Part shown: positions 6,129 to 7,525 of the stretch, piece by piece
Layout of the letters: every line of letters begins with the position of its first letter
Numbering within the stretch: the stretch's first letter is position 1
NCBI GenBank assembly: GCA_002452555.1
Contig: DKER01000074.1
Span: forward strand, 1-7,525
Origin: Fidelibacterota bacterium UBA6817
GTDB lineage: Bacteria; Fidelibacterota; Fidelibacteria; Fidelibacterales; Fidelibacteraceae
Reading direction: 5' to 3'
Length of the DNA stretch: 7,525 nucleotides
Made by a program: the position numbers and the translations under genes
The notes under the pieces: model-generated
What the model saw: the letters and a program-made list of their open reading frames with translations, nothing else
Databases searched by the model: none
What the model was told of the DNA's origin: nothing

Positions 6129-6443
6129 ATGGCAAGAAAAGCAGAATTAATCCCTCCGGGAGACAGTATTGAAAGGGCTGCCCTTGTGCTGAAAACACTG
6201 GGACATCCGATCATGTTGAAAATTCTTCTTACTCTACAGAAAGGCGAACATTCAGTCGCTGAAATCCAGAAAAAAATTGATGAAGAGCAAACAATTACAT
6301 CAATTTACCTTCGTAAAATGTTGAAACGCCAAATCGTTCAGTATCGTAAAGAAGGTCGCTGGCACTATTACTCGCTTACTGATGACCCCACAGTTCAAAA
6401 CCTGAAACACGTAACCAATGCAGTTCTGAAAACTAAAAAGTAA
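6129..6443 (+). CDS. ArsR-like winged-helix transcriptional regulator without cysteines
   Basis: A 104-residue protein with the ArsR/SmtB layout: helix 1 with ALVLKTLGHPIMLKILLTL (about 18-36), a helix-turn-helix at about 42-68 (HSVAEIQKKI, then the recognition helix ITSIYLRKMLKRQ), the wing QYRKEGRWHYYSLTDD (71-86) and a C-terminal helix for dimer contacts. It likely binds DNA as a dimer and represses. It has no cysteine at all and lacks the ELCVCD metal site and the DxH/ExxH helix-5 site, so it is not a classical metal sensor. The ATG at 6129 is chosen because AAGGAAAG (6118-6125) precedes it by 3 nt; an in-frame GTG at 6084 would add 15 unconserved-looking lysine/asparagine-rich residues and lacks a ribosome site. 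The gene stands alone, with its own terminator, and is transcribed away from the phosphorelay operon. Confidence 0.85.
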   Translation: MARKAELIPPGDSIERAALVLKTLGHPIMLKILLTLQKGEHSVAEIQKKIDEEQTITSIYLRKMLKRQIVQYRKEGRWHYYSLTDDPTVQNLKHVTNAVLKTKK

Positions 6444-6456
6444 TTCTCAAAATATT

Positions 6457-6504
6457 AAAAGCTGTCCTGTGCTCATCTGAATATGCAAAGTGACAGCTTT
6501 TTTT
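6457..6504 (+). terminator. Intrinsic terminator after the ArsR-like gene
   Basis: AAAAGCTGTC (6457-6466) pairs perfectly with GACAGC followed by a seven-T run (6492-6504). The loop is about 25 nt, longer than usual. The stem begins 13 nt after the TAA of the regulator and precedes the PhoU gene by about 70 nt, so it should separate the two transcripts. Confidence 0.7.
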
Positions 6505-6516
6505 ATGTACTATAAA

Positions 6517-6545
6517 TTGAAATTCTGTCTTAAAAACATTAAATT
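6517..6545 (+). promoter_or_regulatory. Candidate promoter of the PhoU-like gene and proS
   Basis: TTGAAA (6517-6522, five of six matches to the -35 consensus) and TAAATT (6540-6545, four of six to the -10) are spaced by 17 nt. Transcription would start near 6552, leaving a leader of about 23 nt that contains the AAAGGG ribosome site. It lies just downstream of the terminator, where a promoter for the next unit is expected. Confidence 0.4.
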
Positions 6546-6574
6546 ATGTAATTGTCAGATAAAGGGATAAGACT

Positions 6575-7279
6575 ATGGATAAACGTGAAAGCATGTGGTC
6601 GGTGATAAAAGAATACTTATTCAAAGCCGGTCTGATGGAAGAAGCCTGGACCTATGTTTTGGATATGATCCGGACAGACAGGGATATGTTCAGGGATGCC
6701 CATCATCTCCTACGGATAGAGTATAACAATGAGCAATTCAATAATCTGATGGAAGTTGATAAGACGATCAATGCCATGCAGCAAAAAATTCGGGAAGATG
6801 TCTTAACCCATTTTATTGTATCTGATTTTTCAAAATATGAAGTCTCACAGGCTTTAGGCATTATTACAGTTATTAACGGTCTGGAAAGAATCGGTGATAA
6901 TTGCAAGAATATTGCAGATCTTGCCATGGCAGCATGCAAGACGGTTCATTACGGTGATCTGGATGAAACAGTAACTGTTTTGGAAAAAATTGTTTTCAGG
7001 CACTTCGAAGAATTGTTGATCGCCGTTGAAAAAGATGATTTGGAAATCAGCAAACGTATAATGAACGAATATAAGGAAGATGTCTCTCAGAAAATCAATG
7101 CAACTGTCATTGAACTTCTTAAGGGGAATTATTCCAATCTGCCACCGCAGAACATGGTTTCCGCAGCATTGTACCTCCGGTATTTGAAACGTATCGATGC
7201 AAACCAGCGCAATGTAGCAAGTCTTATGGTCAATCCATTTAAAAAGATTGGATATAATTACAAGGAAAGTAAAGTATGA
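6575..7279 (+). CDS. PhoU-domain protein
   Basis: A 234-residue all-helical protein made of two PhoU-like three-helix bundles. The first (about 10-120) carries the clear family motif ALGIITVINGLERIGDNCKNIA, with E104-R105-I106-G107-D108 at the metal-binding position, preceded by EVDKTINAMQQKIRE (60-74). The second (about 128-225) is diverged: the matching motif reads RYLKRIDANQRNV (202-214), as in many PhoU relatives. PhoU proteins modulate phosphate uptake and signalling through PstB and PhoR, or act with Na/Pi cotransporters; the usual length is about 215-240. Here no pst, phoR or transporter gene is visible on either side, so its partner is unknown. The ATG at 6575 has AAAGGG (6561-6566) 8 nt upstream. 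The stop overlaps the proS ATG by 4 nt, so the two are co-transcribed and probably translationally coupled. Confidence 0.85.
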   Translation: MDKRESMWSVIKEYLFKAGLMEEAWTYVLDMIRTDRDMFRDAHHLLRIEYNNEQFNNLMEVDKTINAMQQKIREDVLTHFIVSDFSKYEVSQALGIITVINGLERIGDNCKNIADLAMAACKTVHYGDLDETVTVLEKIVFRHFEELLIAVEKDDLEISKRIMNEYKEDVSQKINATVIELLKGNYSNLPPQNMVSAALYLRYLKRIDANQRNVASLMVNPFKKIGYNYKESKV

Positions 7280-7525
7280 GTAAGGGTGTCACCCCCCGTT
7301 CCACTGATTATGCAAAATGGTATACCGATGTAGTTCAAAAAGCAGAGTTGGCTGATTATTCACCTGTAAAAGGCTGCATGGTTGTCCGCCCATACGGATA
7401 TGCCATGTGGGAAAGAATCCGGAATGTTCTGGATGAAAAATTCAGGGAAACCGGTCATATGAATGCTTATTTCCCCATGCTTATTCCCCAGAGTTTTCTC
7501 CAGAAAGAAGCCGAACATGTGGAAG
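7276..7525 (+). CDS. proS: Prolyl-tRNA synthetase, archaeal/eukaryote-like type (5' part)
   Basis: The first 83 codons of ProRS, open to the window end. The protein starts MSKGVTPRSTDYAKWYTDVV and continues with the diagnostic pattern AELADYSPVKGCMVVRPYGYAMWE at residues 23-46, then a helix LDEKFRETGHMNAYFPMLIP containing the class II motif 1 region. This matches the short ProRS type lacking the INS editing insertion, found in archaea, eukaryotes and part of the bacteria. The enzyme attaches proline to tRNA-Pro using ATP in the cytoplasm. The ATG overlaps the PhoU stop as ATGA, and AAGGA lies about 9 nt upstream within the PhoU gene. Catalytic motifs 2 and 3 and the anticodon-binding domain lie beyond the window. 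Confidence 0.93.
   Translation, partial: MSKGVTPRSTDYAKWYTDVVQKAELADYSPVKGCMVVRPYGYAMWERIRNVLDEKFRETGHMNAYFPMLIPQSFLQKEAEHVE

Noticed and set aside
6703..6939. Minus-strand frame of 78 codons inside the PhoU gene
   Set aside because: The plus strand carries the PhoU motif here; the reverse frame is a by-product.
1..7525. CRISPR array, tRNA or rRNA gene, insertion sequence or phage gene
   Set aside because: I saw no regularly spaced repeats, cloverleaf-like segments, terminal inverted repeats or transposase/integrase motifs on either strand.

Overview
The window is a bacterial chromosomal segment of low GC content (I judge about 38-40% by eye). It has usable Shine-Dalgarno sequences and tightly packed genes, many with 1- to 4-nt stop/start overlaps. 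The lineage cannot be fixed from this sequence. The archaeal/short-type prolyl-tRNA synthetase start, the low GC, and the mix of multi-PAS kinases with free-standing Hpt and receiver proteins fit a Gram-negative-type environmental bacterium, perhaps of the FCB group. That placement is a weak inference.

Left part, minus strand (5903 down to 1): one apparent seven-gene operon read right to left. The order is a free-standing Hpt phosphotransfer protein (5523-5903), a single-domain receiver (5149-5526), a membrane histidine kinase with three PAS domains (3098-5152), a four-domain Hpt-REC-degenerate GGDEF-REC protein (1560-3080), a second single-domain receiver (1204-1560), a membrane-anchored HEAT-repeat protein (129-1202), and the first 42 codons of a membrane protein (1-127). 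That last fragment looks like the N-terminus of a family 2 glycosyltransferase. Neighbouring genes overlap by 1-4 nt or are separated by 1-17 nt. A sigma70-like promoter (TTGTTT-17-TATACT) lies just upstream of the first gene.

Centre (5904-6128): a 225-bp AT-rich divergent intergenic region. It holds the operon promoter, A9 and T12 tracts, two copies of TTGATATTYAA spaced 24 bp apart, and a perfect TTGCA-G-TGCAA inverted repeat upstream of the rightward gene.

Right part, plus strand: a small cysteine-free ArsR-like winged-helix regulator (6129-6443) followed by an intrinsic terminator (about 6457-6504). Then comes a PhoU-domain protein (6575-7279) whose stop overlaps the start of prolyl-tRNA synthetase proS (7276 onward, cut by the window end).

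How the parts may work together: the leftward operon encodes one kinase, four receiver domains and two Hpt domains. None carries a DNA-binding output. The HEAT protein and putative glycosyltransferase follow in the same transcription unit. The simplest reading is a dedicated multistep phosphorelay acting through protein-protein contacts, possibly on a membrane polysaccharide synthase. The individual domains are known families. The arrangement, in particular the Hpt-REC-dead GGDEF-REC protein, is the part worth a second look.
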